Assembly: GCA_013396525.1 (NCBI GenBank)
Contig: VWYX01000274.1
Span: forward strand, 62,001 to 126,000
Origin: Chaetorhynchus papuensis
Taxonomy: Eukaryota > Chordata > Aves > Passeriformes > Rhipiduridae
DNA: 64,000 nt
Direction of reading: 5' to 3'
Below the pieces are notes generated by a model that ran no database searches, was not told where the DNA came from, and was given only the letters and a program-made list of their open reading frames with translations. Made by a program: the position numbers and the translations under genes. Positions 36,001-51,000 of the stretch are shown here, in pieces. The number at the start of each line of letters is the position of its first letter. Within the stretch, counting starts at the first letter, position 1.

Positions 36001-39000
36001 GATAATGACAATGCTAATCACAGATTGCTGCGCATCAGTCTTTGCTACAGAGGATGTTACGGTGAAACCTATTCTAAACCTGCTTTCTTTAGATAGTAAG
36101 GACTGCTGGTTTGAAAACTGAAATGCTACAGGAAAAAAGTCTAAGAAAACCCATGTGATAATCTAAAAAGCCATAAATCATCCCATTTATATAATGCTCA
36201 TCCAAAACTTCATAAGGAATTTGAATGTGGTGCTGCTGAGTCCCTCAGCAAACCCAGGCATTCTTTCACTTAAACCATAATTACGTGGCAGGACTGAGGC
36301 AGGAAATATAACTGGGCCAATTAAGATACCCCCTCGTTTAACTGCTAACTTGGTACTCTTGTTCAAGTACTCCTGGCATCTCCCATGTGGAGCCACAGCA
36401 GCATCACAACCCTGGGGAAGCCTTGGGAAGTGCAGCAGTACAAGAGATGTATTTCCGCTCTTCAGAAGCTCTCTCAGAGATTAGTAAATTCAGCTGTTGT
36501 GAAATGAGACTGTGGAGTCTCATAATGAATCAGAATTTCCTCTCTTCATTACTTACTGCCCTGAATAGCTGAACATTCTGAGAGCCTGGAGTCCTTCAGG
36601 GTGGAGACAGAAGGAATGGGCTCTGCCTTGCCTTTCAGTCAGTGCAACCTGCCCTGTAACCTCCTGAGGATCCAGGGACACAGCTCCTTGCTGAGTGCTG
36701 GGGCTGTTCCATGGCAATCACTCTGTAGAGGTTTTTAAAGTCACAATGTCACAATACTGCAAGTTTTGAGTGAGTACCAGGAGTTTCCACTGGAGAAAAA
36801 TTTTGGTAATGGGGCTTGTTATTACTGAATTGAAAAATTTCCAGGTAGCACTACATTTGATTAGTAGAACCAAGAGAAAACAAAGGTACTTCAGGAGTTC
36901 CAAATACAAGAGAATGACAAAATAAATAAAAGTAAAGCATACGAAAATATGGAAAAATAACACTGACAGAACTTTGTCTTGTAAATCAAATATATGTCAG
37001 ATTGAGAAGTGTCTAGTGACACCAGGAGAGGATAAAAAGAACAGATGGAGCATATCAGGAATGTAACAAACTGCTCAGAAAAATGAAGGAAATGTAAAAG
37101 AGGTTTCCACCTTGTAAACGTGCTTCTCTGGGGTCAAAGTCTTCAGGAAAAGAAAACAGTTGTCAAGTATCTTAAATTAGCCCTGAACTGTAGCTGTTCA
37201 GATAGCCAAAGACTGCTCAGATCATGGGTATATGTGGCAATATGTGCTGCAAAAAATGTACATGTTTGGAGCAAAAGAACTTGGCCATGATGAAGATAAA
37301 AATGCAGCTGGAGAAATAATAGGAACGGATAGTTTACTAGCAAAGAGAAATCAAGATTATTTGGCAAATCCAGGAATTAGAATACTCAAGCTCGGGAGCT
37401 CACCTTAAGTACCAACAATTTGTTCAGGAATTATTGACATGCAAACACAAATTGATGGTCATTATTGTGAAGTTAAAATACAATGAACACAGATAAAGGT
37501 GAAGTCTTTCTACAGAGCATAAGAATTGAAACATAAATAACACTTGGTACTGTATTATGTATGTGTTGTGTTATCTGCAGCATAGCTGAAGTATGCATGG
37601 AAATATTTCAGCATTTTCACTTTGTCTGAAAGATGTTTCCACTATAATAATGGAGAACACATGTAAACAGAAATACAGATGTCTAACAGGTCTCAAAACA
37701 TCCTGTACCTGAAATCTGAAAGAAAGCCAGCATTGTAGCTGCATCTGCATCTCAATAAATTATTGTTCAGGTGATGTACCTGGGGCTGTAGTAACCACAT
37801 GCCTCAAAAGAGGCTTTCATTAGCTTATTCAGGATTAGGTTAATAATCCCATAGAAGTCCTATTTTGAGAAACTGCACTGAAGAATAGTTCTTCTGACAA
37901 ATGTAACAGATAATCGAACACCAAACTACCCTCCTACAAATTCAAGAAAACTAGCCCTGGTGACCAGTTAACTTTGTGGTGTACAGAGAAATTGCCCCTG
38001 CAATCTGAGCAGTCAGTGACTGAACAGATAAATTCCTGTCTGGAAAAGAGATAAGTAGGTCTCTGTTCCAAAAATCTCCTTCCACTGTCTGTTTATAAGG
38101 TTTTAGAGAGAGAATATAAAACCACATTCTCACAGAAGCAGTGGGTACTTTCTGGATCTCTTTTTAAGAATTCTTGTCTGCCCACTGCCAGGGCACCTGG
38201 GACAAGAGCCTCGTGGGTCCCTTCCAGCTCAGAATATTCGGTGATTCTCTCAGGCTTCTCATAAACTCTTTCAGCTTTGCAGAAAAGACCCACAGAGAGA
38301 TCCATGTTTCTGGTAGCACAACTGCAAGAACTGACTCAGGACAAAAAACCACTGAGAGGTGATGAATTTCTCAGTCCCACAGAGAAATTTGAAAAATACT
38401 ATTTTTAATGTCAATAAAAATTATTTCCTCTATTTAGAAGAAACATGAAAATTATGCTTTTCAGGCAGACTGAGCACAACTAACGACTGCTCTAAAACCC
38501 GTGAAATCAGTTGTTTCTGTTGACTTCAGAATTGAATCTGACAGGATTTAGGAACTTTACATCTGCTCATGGAGAGTGGGAGGAAAATTTTTCCTAGTGA
38601 TCTGTCACATTAGACTATCAGAATGTCATGCTCTTGGTATCCCCCATGTCAGAAGAAATGGCATTGTTTCTGTCATATTCAGAGATGATGAAAATGGTAA
38701 ATGACTTCCTAAACAGCATATCAGTAGACAAAAAAAGTCCTCTAACAGAATAATAAGACAATTTAAGTGGAAAACAGTATTTTTTGACTTTTTGTTTCAG
38801 TTTTAGAGAGGGGAACACACTATTGGAATGAACTCTATTAGCAGCTTTCTTAAGTGCTTCGCTAGTGCCTTTTTAACTGTAACAATGAAATTAATCTTGC
38901 GTTTCTCTGAAAGGATTATTTAACAGACGTATTTTCATCTCAGACTAGTTACTGCAGAAACAACTTCTCCATCAAAGTAGACTCTGAGGTTTTTTTGTCT

Positions 39001-42000
39001 TTGTGAATACAGATTAAAATACTGTTTTGCCCATTAAATCAGAATTCTAAATCTCACTGCTATGACAGACTCATAATCTTGTACCTGTTATTGATTTAAG
39101 TATGTTTTATGCATTTACATTTAAGTGTTTCACAATAATAATATTCTTTTTCTGCAACAGACAGAAGAAAAAACAGGTACTTGACCATTTAATAATTCTG
39201 TACTTTAAAACATATGAGGCACAGCAGTATAGATTATGATTATTTCTGCTCCTACAATAAATCATTACAAAATGTGACAATCTGCATATTATCCACAGCT
39301 TCCTTAAAACCAAAAGAGACAACTCCCATTTCCATAAAATTATGCATTTAAATAACACCTGCTACTTACACATGCAATCAGACAAACATTTGTATCTATC
39401 AACAACTACTTTGGATCAAATGAGCCCAACTGTTCCTTCATAGACAATTTCATAGGCACAAAGGTCCTTGCACTTCAGCTATAGCCATTTTAAAAATTAA
39501 GTTACAAATGTTGTATGTAGTTATTAATGAAACAACACCCTTCTGTGAGAAAATTCCATACAACTAAAAAATGCCAAATCATTGAGAAAAAAATTTCTTA
39601 CCTTAAATGAAATGTACAGTAATGTAATTATTGGTATAGAATACTTAATCACCTGTGTCTAAGAGAAATTGAAAAAAAATTGGTTATTTTGATGATACAT
39701 TTAATAGACTTAATTTCTCATGTATTGATATCTGAAATATTTAATAGGAATTTAGAGATTGAATTTTAAGACTGTATTCTGATCTTGTTTTCAAGTAAAG
39801 CCCTAATTACAGACCCATCACAAAAGATGGATTTATATCTTTAAATCTATATTCTACAAGGTGGAAAACACTGCCATTCAATATAATTGACTGCAAAGGT
39901 CTTCTGAGGCTGCTGATGACTTCTTAATATGGAGACTTTTTTAGTAAAATTGTGGTGATTTTTCATAGCTACATCTATATTGCCATCTAGTGTATTCCAA
40001 TGGAATTGTTTAATATAGAAACCACTAGAAAATACATTTTACTTACTAAATTTATACCAATGTACAGCAGAGATACCTGGTTTAAGAGAACTACAAACAA
40101 TATCCAGCCCTGAGCCTTGACTTGGTTTAGATATGGTCCAAAACCCAGGGGATGAAATGCTGTGAGTACAGTGCTCACCCTCTGGGATGTGTAGAGATGG
40201 AGACACTTCAGGATAAGTTTCCAAACCTCTGTACTGCACAGGCCAAAGGATGCAAATACACACATGTGGGATGTCCAGAGATACTTCATTCTGGAAGAAC
40301 AAAAGCTTTTCATGATCATTTGGAGCTCTGCAAAGCTGCTTGGTGAGAGCAGTTAATGTCTAGAGAAATTCTGAACACAGTTTTTGGACTTTCAGGCCTC
40401 TGAAATTGTAAAGTACAGGACTGACACTGCACTTTGTTATGTGCTCTTGAGAACCTCTCTGTTCCCAAACTTCCATTCTTTATGGCAGAATTTTGGGAAA
40501 TGCCTCAGTCTACAAGTAGAAACACACCAGGAAGAGAAACAAGGTTCATGATCCTATCAGTTTGTGGTCAACATATTTTACACTCTTAGAAAAATATACT
40601 CAATCATCTAAACAAGCCCTTAGTAGAATTAAAAAAAAAATACCTCATTGTGCTTAATGCCAGACATCCAAAAAGAACTGTGTGAACTAAGCTGTAGGCA
40701 GCATCAGGCTTCAGTGTCACTGTGTATTCTTCCAGTTTTTCCTTTAACTGGACTTGATTTGAACCACTAATTGAAGAAGTAACACAAACAGCATTATATT
40801 AAGTTCTGTAACATATTTCATAGTTATCTGCATTTTAAAAAGCACTGAACCCTTCTGAGGCTGGAAAGCAATACCATTGCTATCAGGCCACAATCTTCTA
40901 TTGTATCTGATATAATTAAGCCTGATGCCATCAACTTGATGCAGCATCAGGTATTTCTTTTCATGTGTAGATTTTTGGAAATGCAGTGGGTTTCAATGGG
41001 CTGGATTAGAATGAGATAAAATTGTTTACAGCAAGGCAAGCCTGGTGTCTTACTTGAAGCAGTGACTCCCATGTTCAGAGGGCCTTTGATGAGAGTGAAG
41101 AATTTAACTGGGATTTGTGGGGTTGTGCTGCTCTATCTAAAGCCATCCCAAAAAACCCCAACCAACATTACACAAACTGCAGAACTTCAACAACAAAGAG
41201 CTTGACTGAATCTAAGGAAGGATGTTCCTTTGTTTACATTTTTAGCTTCAGTAGGAAGTTATATATTCTGCCTGATATCTCTATCATACACCCTACTCCA
41301 CAGTAGCTGTGCAAAGCAATCCTGTATTTGCTGCTGTATTCACCTGCCACTTCCTCAGCCAGCTGAAGAAAGGAAAATTGATAAAAATGTCAATTATCTT
41401 AAAACTGTATTTACCTGAGATTCCGAAAGGCAACAATTACAGCTGCTATTGTCAGAAGGAAGAGAACAAATCCGTAGGCATAAAAAAGTAATGTACTGGA
41501 GAGTCTTGAAAAAGTATTTAAAGGTAGTAAACCAAAGGCTTCTTCACAAAGATACAGGTTAGCATCAAAATCTCTAAAAAAAAAAAATTAAAAATCCTTG
41601 TCCATCATGTAATTCATAACTTGATGTCAAAAAGGATCAAAGTTTCCCTTTCCCCCAAGAAATCATAAAGTCACAGTTGTGCAGATTATTCCTAGGGCAA
41701 GTATGACATAAACATGAGGTAAAACTCAGTGATTTATTACACGCGTTTGAAACAAGAACAACCTGAAGGCTTCAATTAAAGAAGTCAAACAAAAAAGCAA
41801 AACTGCAGCTAAATAGTACCTTGTTGCTCCAAATCCAAATTTTGCTTTCAGGAATTTGAATATATGCTCATCTGACTCAAGATTAAGAATTTTCTACAAA
41901 GTGGGGAAAGAGAAAGGAAATTTTATTTTAAATATCAAAAATGTCACACAGTAAACAGCATTTTTTTCATATAAACGAGACTGTAAAGTAACACAGGCTT

Positions 42001-45000
42001 ACTAAGATGAGTGCTTTGCAATCAAAGAAGCATTCAGTTTTAAGAAGCATTCAGAAACATTCATTGTAAAGAAAATTCAATTAAAAACTTTGCAAATTCT
42101 CAGCAGTACAGATCTACAGCTGTTATAAAATTACCAACTATCTGGTGTTAATTTATGAAGTTTTCAAATCGATCTATCAAAGATTAGCAAATCGATGTTT
42201 AATTTCTAAAATGCAGTTTCTGAGGTGCAGAGAAATCTCACTGCAGTTTTTATTTAATGATATTACTGTAGAGAGCTAACAAATAGCTTTTAACATAATA
42301 TAACTTGTAACTTCCTATATTAAAAATTATTTGCCTACCTTAATGAATTTATTTATTAGGAGAGTCAAGCACAAGACTAGTAGAACATGGAGGATAAGTT
42401 TCCCAAGCCTATTAAGCAAGCCACCCTTTTTTAGGTTTTTCTACAAAGAAGAAAATATTAGCATTTCAGTCCTTTTTTAAATGTATTTGGAACAAAAGCA
42501 TCACAGGCTATTTGAAACAGCTGATCTGCTAGTCCTCAGCAGCACCAAACTTGTACTAAGGTCATGTAAGCAAAAATAGGTACAGAACCAAGTACCCAGA
42601 ATAAAGACACATTTCTTGCACAAAACTGAAGGGACAATGTCATAACTTTGATCTGGCAGAGTTTTGGAAGCAGCCAAACAGCCTCCTTTGGCAGTGGCCC
42701 TATTGTACTTAAAGGAACTTATTCTCTTTATTTCCATAATACTGTGTGCCTTTTGAATTACCTCATCACACCTTCCACCTAAACATGGCAAAGGTATCTG
42801 CTGGCTCTGTCAGCTGATAGGATTTTGAGCAGTTTTCCATTTAGAGCTCCAGATCCAGATGAGCTGCTCACAGGCAAATGGGAATAGGTGCAGACCACAG
42901 GAATGGCCCTGTAAATTCCTTTATTGTAGTCAGAGGCTATCACCAATGCCAGAATCAGAAAAAAGAGAACTGTAACTACAGCAAAAAACCCCTAATCTTT
43001 GAAAGGAGCAATGGATTTCAGGGAGCTGAACTCGACACGAGCCTAGCTGTCCTAGTTGTTACAGATTATTTTGCTGGAGACAGATCCATAAATTCAAGGC
43101 AAGTCCTGCTGAAACAAGTGTAAAGTCCATTTATGCATTTTTTTTTTCAGGATCCAAACTGCAGCTTGCACAATCATTAATGTTAATAGCAATCATGGAA
43201 TTATGATGTCTGATGTGCTCGGTAAAGCTGCAGTTAGTGTAATGGAATTCATTATTTGATCAGACAATGTTTGGGTTGCTGTATGCCATAGTAATTCCTC
43301 TAATTAGTATTAGTAAATGAAAATTATAATGCATCTAAAATACTTATTTACACACACACACACACACATATATAAATACTCTATTTAGTACTACATAAAT
43401 ATTTTTATACCTACCTGGATTGTTCTTGCTATTAAGACAGAAACATTGAAACTTATGAGTAATGATCCAAGGATCATAGAATTGAAGAACTGTAGGACAC
43501 AGACCAGCAGTAATCCAGAAATCTGAATGATATAAAGCCATGTAACCTGTAACAATAACGAGGTTTTTATGTCTAGAAAACTCTACAGTCACAGCTGCTT
43601 TTCTCTGAATATGCTTTATAATTTATTTCAACATCAATTATTTTTGCAAAGAACATATCATCTTGCAGTAAATCATTACATTTACAGGTATTACTATATC
43701 CTTTTTGTATTTATGTCCTGAACTACTTAGGTTAATATTTTATGCCCATTTTATACCAAAGGAAGCCTGATCCTATATTCAAACAGATAAATTAAATAAT
43801 TGCAGTGTGAGGAAAATATTAATTACTTAATACTTGGAAGATACTTTCATTTTCTTTAGTCCAAGAAGTGTTTCTGTAGCCTCTGTGATGTCTTTATGAC
43901 TAATGAGTTATGGCTCAGTGCAGTTCAGCAATCAAACATCACCTGCCTTCTCACACTGTGCAGTAATAGCTCAGTATAATCCCTTTCAGGTTATGCTAAA
44001 CTATTATCAGTGTTCAGCTCAATGTAAACACTAAACCCCAGCTGATTTCTGATACACTGGTACCAAAACATACATTTCACCCCACACAAAGAACCCAAGT
44101 TAACTCTTGTGTTATAGCAGTGGTGTAAATCAGTACCAAAGAGCCCAACAAACTCCAGCACTTCTAAGTAGTGCTTTTTTGAAAATGAATAAAGACTGAG
44201 AATGGTGTGGTAAATCTGTTTTGGTGTAACTCGGGATGAAGCTGGTAATTTGCTGACTTTTAAGGTAGCTGACCAGTCACATTAAATGTTGATTTCAGCT
44301 TGCAGTTGCAGAGATAATGAAGAGTTCAGAAACCTAAGTAAGCCACATTTATCTTTACATGGAGCCACCATACTAATTTTCAGTTAAATTAATACAGTCA
44401 GTAAAGTTCAAGTCTGCTTCAAATTTAAAATTAATTTACATGAATTACTCTTCATCCTCCTGTAACTTTTCTTAAATTTAGAACCTTTTTCAACCACTGT
44501 AAGCTTTTGCCATGTCTAAAATGATCTTGGTAGAATTTCACAGCAATGTTAATGTCAAAGACAGTGTTTTTATCTTCTACAGTACATTTCTGTTTTGTAA
44601 GATTGACTGCCAATGATCGCTGACCTTCTTAGTAAGACTTGTTTTATTTTTTGGCTTATCCAGCTCAGCAGCACAGCAGGGGCAATGCTGTTATTTCGTG
44701 GTGAATGTCAATGTAGGCAAGACAATTGCTTCTCCCCAGCAACCTGGTGTTCTGCTTCCCCCTCCTTTTGGTACTGAGCTTGCCCCTGACTGGCAAACAA
44801 GGATGCACAATGCTTGAGGCAAAATTCATACACTGCTATGACTTCAGCTTACACAAAGATTTCTTGTGGTACTGGCAACTTCAAGAGGCCACGCTAAAGC
44901 TGTGGTATCAGACACCAGACTGTTAGGATGGTGTTTAGAAGTGTCAAATAGTGTCTGAGCAAAAGTAGACAAAAATGAAACAGACATGAACTACATAAAG

Positions 45001-48000
45001 TGAAAAAAATCAGAAATGGTGTTTTGATAATTCATTTTTACACTTGCAGGATTTACAATGTGATTACTTCAAAGCACAAGGCACACTGTATATAATCTGT
45101 ATTACTCTGGGCATCCAGGCCACTGGTTAGGAAAATACCTTCAAGACTGTTGGCTTTATGAAGGCAAAAAACCAAAAGTAGGTTATTTCCAAACAGAAAG
45201 TTACCTTTGCTGTGGGAAGCAGGTCCAAGCAGTCCAGTATGAATAATGCCAATGCTTGTATTAGCATCATAAACTGGTTAAATTGCCAGGTCAGGCTAAA
45301 GAGAAATGTTGCTATGAATACAGCCATAAGTGTGAGTCTCTGGAAGGAGGGAACAAAGTTTTATTTAACTTTATAATTTCCTTCATTAAAACACAAACAA
45401 TCAAGCAAAAAGAACCCCCCACAAACCCAACCAAAACCCACCTTAATTTGGTTTTATTTTAAAACCACTTTTAAAACACTGAGTTATCTAACTGCAATAA
45501 CAACTTGGAGGATAACAAACATTTTTTCCACTTACAAATTCCTGACTTATTCTTATGTTCTTATGTTCTATCACTGCAATACCTCTTGTAAGGAAACAGT
45601 GCAATCTCAGATAGTTTCAGCTCCCAGATTAAAAGGCAATACGTGTTTTACTGTGGTACAAATAGCAGTTACTCAATCAAATGGAGGAGCAGCAACTTAA
45701 GAACTGTTGGTCAAAGAAACTGTATCATCCATTTGCTTTAATTCTTGCAGATCACAACAGTTTTCTGTTACTAATTTTGTTGTGTCATACTTGTCAGAAA
45801 TACTCACTTCTTGAACAGGCTGTAAATGAGTTCTGAGTAGGTATGTGATGGCTGCTATCTGAATGGCAAAGAATGGCAGTGCCCAGTTCTCTCTTAAAGG
45901 AATGGTGAATTCTACCCTTGTAGTATCGACTCTGTACAAAACAAAGAGTTTCACAAATTTCAAATCAAGGAAACACTTGGTGACAGAGAGCTTGCAATCA
46001 CAGGCATCTTTGTGCTATTTTAACTCTTTATTTATAAAAATGGAGGCTCTACACTCCAGTTCCTTCAACACACCTGGCTCTGAAAATAAATCACTATGAA
46101 GGTTCTGCAAGTTATCCATTGTTTCTGCATCTCAAATGATGTACTTCATCTTCACTAACTGTAAAAAAATATACTATGGATTACATCTTATTTATGAAGC
46201 ACAGCTTGGGTAATTTAAAAATGAAAAAACAAACCCCAAACTAAAAGCACTCCCAAAATCTAGCATGTGATTTCCACACCACGGGTCATTTTACTTCATT
46301 TTTTGGTTTACAAATGCTCGTATAATAATATGAACAGAATATAATCTTCACTCTGAATCCAGTGCTCTGAGTTTGAACGCAGCTAAATTGGTTACGAGCT
46401 TCTGGTCATTTTTTGAAGCTTTTGAACATAAGAAGTATGTGATGGAAGAACTCCCCAAAGAACGGTCATTTGCAAAACCCAAATTAAAAGTTAAAAACAA
46501 AAAGTAATTCTCTTTTTCCTGGTGTAGAGAAGATATTTGCTAAAAAGGAAGGTTAGCAACATAGCTGAGATGTGCTTAGCTGGAGGAAAAAAGTGTCTAA
46601 ATGGAGTTACTCAGTAGCCTCAGATATACTTCATCTGGACAGAAAGTCTTTATCCAAATACATTCTGTGCACTTATTCTATTGCATAAAGGAGAACAAAC
46701 TCTCATTGTTCACCAATTATTAGAAAGATGGACAAGTTTGCTCTAAATATTCTGTAAATGGAGGAGATGACCTCATGAAAGAAACGTGTGAAACACTGTA
46801 CATTGCATGTGGCTTTTAATTACTTTTGTATTTGGAGGAAGAAACATCTTGCCTCCGTATACCTATAATTATTCTGTAGTGGATGTGCTTGCAGATAAAT
46901 TCCTTTAGAGCTACTCATTAACATATCAAACATTTCTGGTAGAACCAAGACTGTACTTTTATCTTCTTGATTAATTTACAGGTAAGAGCCTATGTCACCA
47001 GTCTTAGCTTCATGCCAGCAGCTTATTTCTGGCATAAAGCCAGTTCTTAGGGTTTTATCTCCAAACTGATAATTCTTCAAGTGATAAAGCACTAGAACAG
47101 CTCAATTACCATCTCTTTTCTCTGAGCCTGAGTGCAGATGTTGACAGGAATAAGGGGAGAGAGAATCTGAACTCTGATGAGCTGAGGTTGTGGAAGGAAC
47201 CCCTGGAAGCTGGGTGTGGGGCAGTGAGGAGACACCTGAAGGGCTTACATGGAGATGTCTTTAACATCTAAGGGATCCTAGACTGGAGAAGACAGGGTAC
47301 ATCACCTGGAGCTCCAGACACATCTGAAAGATTTAGTCCACTTTCAGAGACCAATTTAAGACAAAATTTTCTACTCAAACTCCCTGAACCTTTAAAAACC
47401 CAGTCTGATATGTCAGCTCATTTCTGATTATTTGCTAATTATTTTGTGTTATTTAAACATTTTCTCCATTTCCTGGCTAATTGGAGAGAGGCCTTATAGT
47501 TTTCATGTTTTGTCCAATAAATCATGTAGTTAAAGCTTTAATGCCTTACCTTTGAAACTAGGTACAATTTTTAAAAGATTGAATGTTTAATCTCACTTAC
47601 CTGTTTGTAATATACCAGCATGCTGCCAACAACCCCGAAAGCCATGTTCCACTAAGAAGCCAGCTTGTTACATACAGAGCAATGACATAAACTGCCTGAA
47701 GTCCAAACAAAGTGTAGATATAAAAATAAACAGGCTCTAGGTATTGCTGTAAAACACAAGAATACTGAAGTTGACATTAAAAAACTCACAGGGGGGGATT
47801 ATTCTTAGTATGAATTAGGTTTTGCTTTTACAAATTAAAAAGGTATCAGTAATATTTCTAATTAGAAAATATCTCCAAAGGGGAGCTATGATTCACTGCG
47901 CAATCTTCATAATGCACTTACAATCTAAAGCCATAAATAAGTGCCTACCTGAATTGGAAGAATCCTATACAGAATGCTGAGAAACACCTCCTGGTAAACA

Positions 48001-51000
48001 TTCATTCTTTCAAGTATGTTAATTGTCCTCACAGATTCAGTTTTATTGTCATATACTAAACCATGTAAACCTTAATGATAAAAAGAAATTGAAATAGGAG
48101 ATTGTCATTTTCCCCCTCCATCTTCATTTGAACAGTGAATAACTTTTTCAAAGGTATTTTAGGATCTCTCATCAGAAACTGTAAACTTTGAGTCAACGAT
48201 TCAGAACAGGTTACCTCTGAATCAACATGACCTTCTGAGGTCTTCAGCTTCCCTGCTTCAAATGTGACTCACAGTGCTAATTCAAGTACCATATATTTAG
48301 GAGTGTATAAAACATTTATTTTTATACTTCCATCCCCAGCAAAGAATCTGTGGTACATTGTGGATCATGAGAACTGTTCTTGAAACTACTTTGATCACAG
48401 GTGAAGTTAATATTGAAAAACATGTAGTATAAGTAAAATTGCTAGGGAGCAACAGCTAAATATCTAGAAAACATGAGACTGACACAGAAAGCCTGATCAC
48501 TGTATATGATTTCCTTGGAAGCTGCTCCTTGTGTCACTTACTGTCCAGGAATACAGCAAAAAACATTGCCCCTTTCCCACAAAGAGCTCACAGTTCAAAT
48601 TAAACAAGAGAAGAAAGAAATAGAAGTAATAAACTGAATAAACCAGCAAGCTGGAACCTCAACAGTTATGAAAGTTGTCCCTCAAAGTGATTGCCTTCAT
48701 CAGCACATGAAGGTGTGGCACAGAAACCAATGCATTATTGTGAAATTTATTATGTCCATAACTTAGTGGCTCCCTGGCTTATGAACAGAATAAATCTGTC
48801 TCCAGTACAATTGTTACACTATCTTTCATAGTTATGGTATGCCTTGTTCTCAATTATATTTGAAAAAAAACCCAACCAAACCTAAAAATAGTCAGCTGCA
48901 AAACTTACTTTACAGTTTACAATACCTTGCTGTATGGAAGCAGCCTGAATCATCTGTTTGTAGTAGGAATAATAAAGTCCACACTCGGTTCTGAATGAAA
49001 TTTCTCTTTCGACCTCCTGCAAGTGAAGTTCAATAGTAAATTCACTTTCCATTTGCTTTTCACCATCATCCAAAGCTGCCTCCAACTCGAATTCTTGCTG
49101 CACCAGGGAAACCAACCTCCAGAGAGGCTTCAGTCTTTGGGTTTCATAGTCTATGCAACTTACTTCAACTAAAGGTAAAAATACATGGACAAATTAGGGT
49201 GAGAGGCAAATGGCTGGGGTGTAAATGACTCTTTTGACTGAGGAAATGTATGTGCTTTTTGTGATTCTGATATGCTGCTCAGAAATATTTTGGGTATTTC
49301 AGTATTTTTTTGTAATATGACAAGCTTAGATGGGCACAGTGGCGCACAGCTGGACTGTAAAGCTGTATACCCTTGCTTTGTGCATTTAACCTTTTCTTCC
49401 AGATGTAGTTATCCCATTGGGTTCTATGGCTTTGCCAGCTTAAGGCTCAATTAATTCAGTGTGCTATATGGGGGCTCCACCATAATGTCAGGGATATTTC
49501 AGCTGGCAGGGGATGCTGCTGCCCACTTATTCAACGCTGCTTCTCGCAGGAAGCCAGCTGTCATTGCTCTCGTTTTTAAATTACGGGTGAAAGGAAAAGG
49601 GACTCTTTACTTGGCTTTAGGACTAGGTGAACTTCGTATTTTTAATTTTAAAATGTTCAAATTATTTAAACAAGGTGCACTTCAAACCAGATACATTCCA
49701 AACTACGCCTTTTTCTTGGCTGATACTGCAGCAGATGGAGTCTAGTGAGATCTGAAAGTTCTTTGCTTTAGAATGCCCTTCCTTTTGTTACCTCCTTAGT
49801 TGTGAAGACCTAATGAAACTTAACAAATCCACAATGTTGGGCAACCACATTTAAACAAGATTGCATGAACAACCAATCTGAAGAGAACTAACAGGCATCT
49901 TATACAGAGTTGTTCTATTATTAGTAATCTTTTTAGTAGTTTGTATAATAACATCCCAGCAAATGTATCTCCTAAGCAGTAAGTTATAAAAGGTCTCTAC
50001 CCACTTAGAAAAAGTTTATACTGAGATTTGAAAATCCAGTGAAATCCCTGTATGTGGCATATGCAAGTCACTAAAAAATTTATGTGATTTCTAAAAATAA
50101 CCTTGTGAATTAATCTTTCTTTACAAAAGAATGTTACTGAAATATCAGAATATTACTTTTTCAGAGATTTTTATTAATGCCATTCTGGTTAATGCAACCT
50201 TGCACAGAAGCCCAAGACTTTCATCTTTCTTATACAGTCCCAACTCTTTTGCTGGAGCAGAATCAATTCTATTTCAGAGCTAACATAAAGCTAGATAAAA
50301 AAATCATGTTCTTCTTTTCTCTACTGCCCATTATAGGTACTTATCTCAAAGCACTTGTTTTATTGAAGTCAACTGTTGACAAACCAATATTAGTTCTGGT
50401 CTGAGAAAAGTCAATAGATAAAACCACAAGTGATTCAATCTAAGTTCACAATTAAACTCTCCAGCTGCCCTATGACATCCTCATACCAAAGTCACACACT
50501 TAGCAAAATGAGAGTCCGGGATTTTGAACAAGCTCTAGTTTTAAATTCATCACTACTGAAAAGTTTTCTAATACCAAAAAGTGGCTGACTCTTAAATGCT
50601 CATAAAGAGAAAAAAGAATGCTAACATTTGGAATTTATTAAGGGGGAGAGAGGAGTCACAGAGGGGGATCTAATTAGCAAAAATGCATTCAAACATGATT
50701 AATTTGTAATCCTGGCACCAGCTGTATTCAACCAAATGCTATACGTTATGAGACAAACACTCGTGAGTTTTACATCTGTTTCATGCTAAGATAACATCTG
50801 TTTTATTCACTCAAAATACTTTTCCAGTTCTACAGCAATTTATACTTTTCCTAGCATTCCATGTCAATAAAAACATACAGACTTATGGGTAAACATTGTA
50901 AGAGGACATGCTTATCTGTCTGTATATTCACTTTGTGAGGTTTTAACAAAGAAGTTACCACTGTTTCAAGGGAAAAATAAAGAACACTGTCCTCTGGGAT

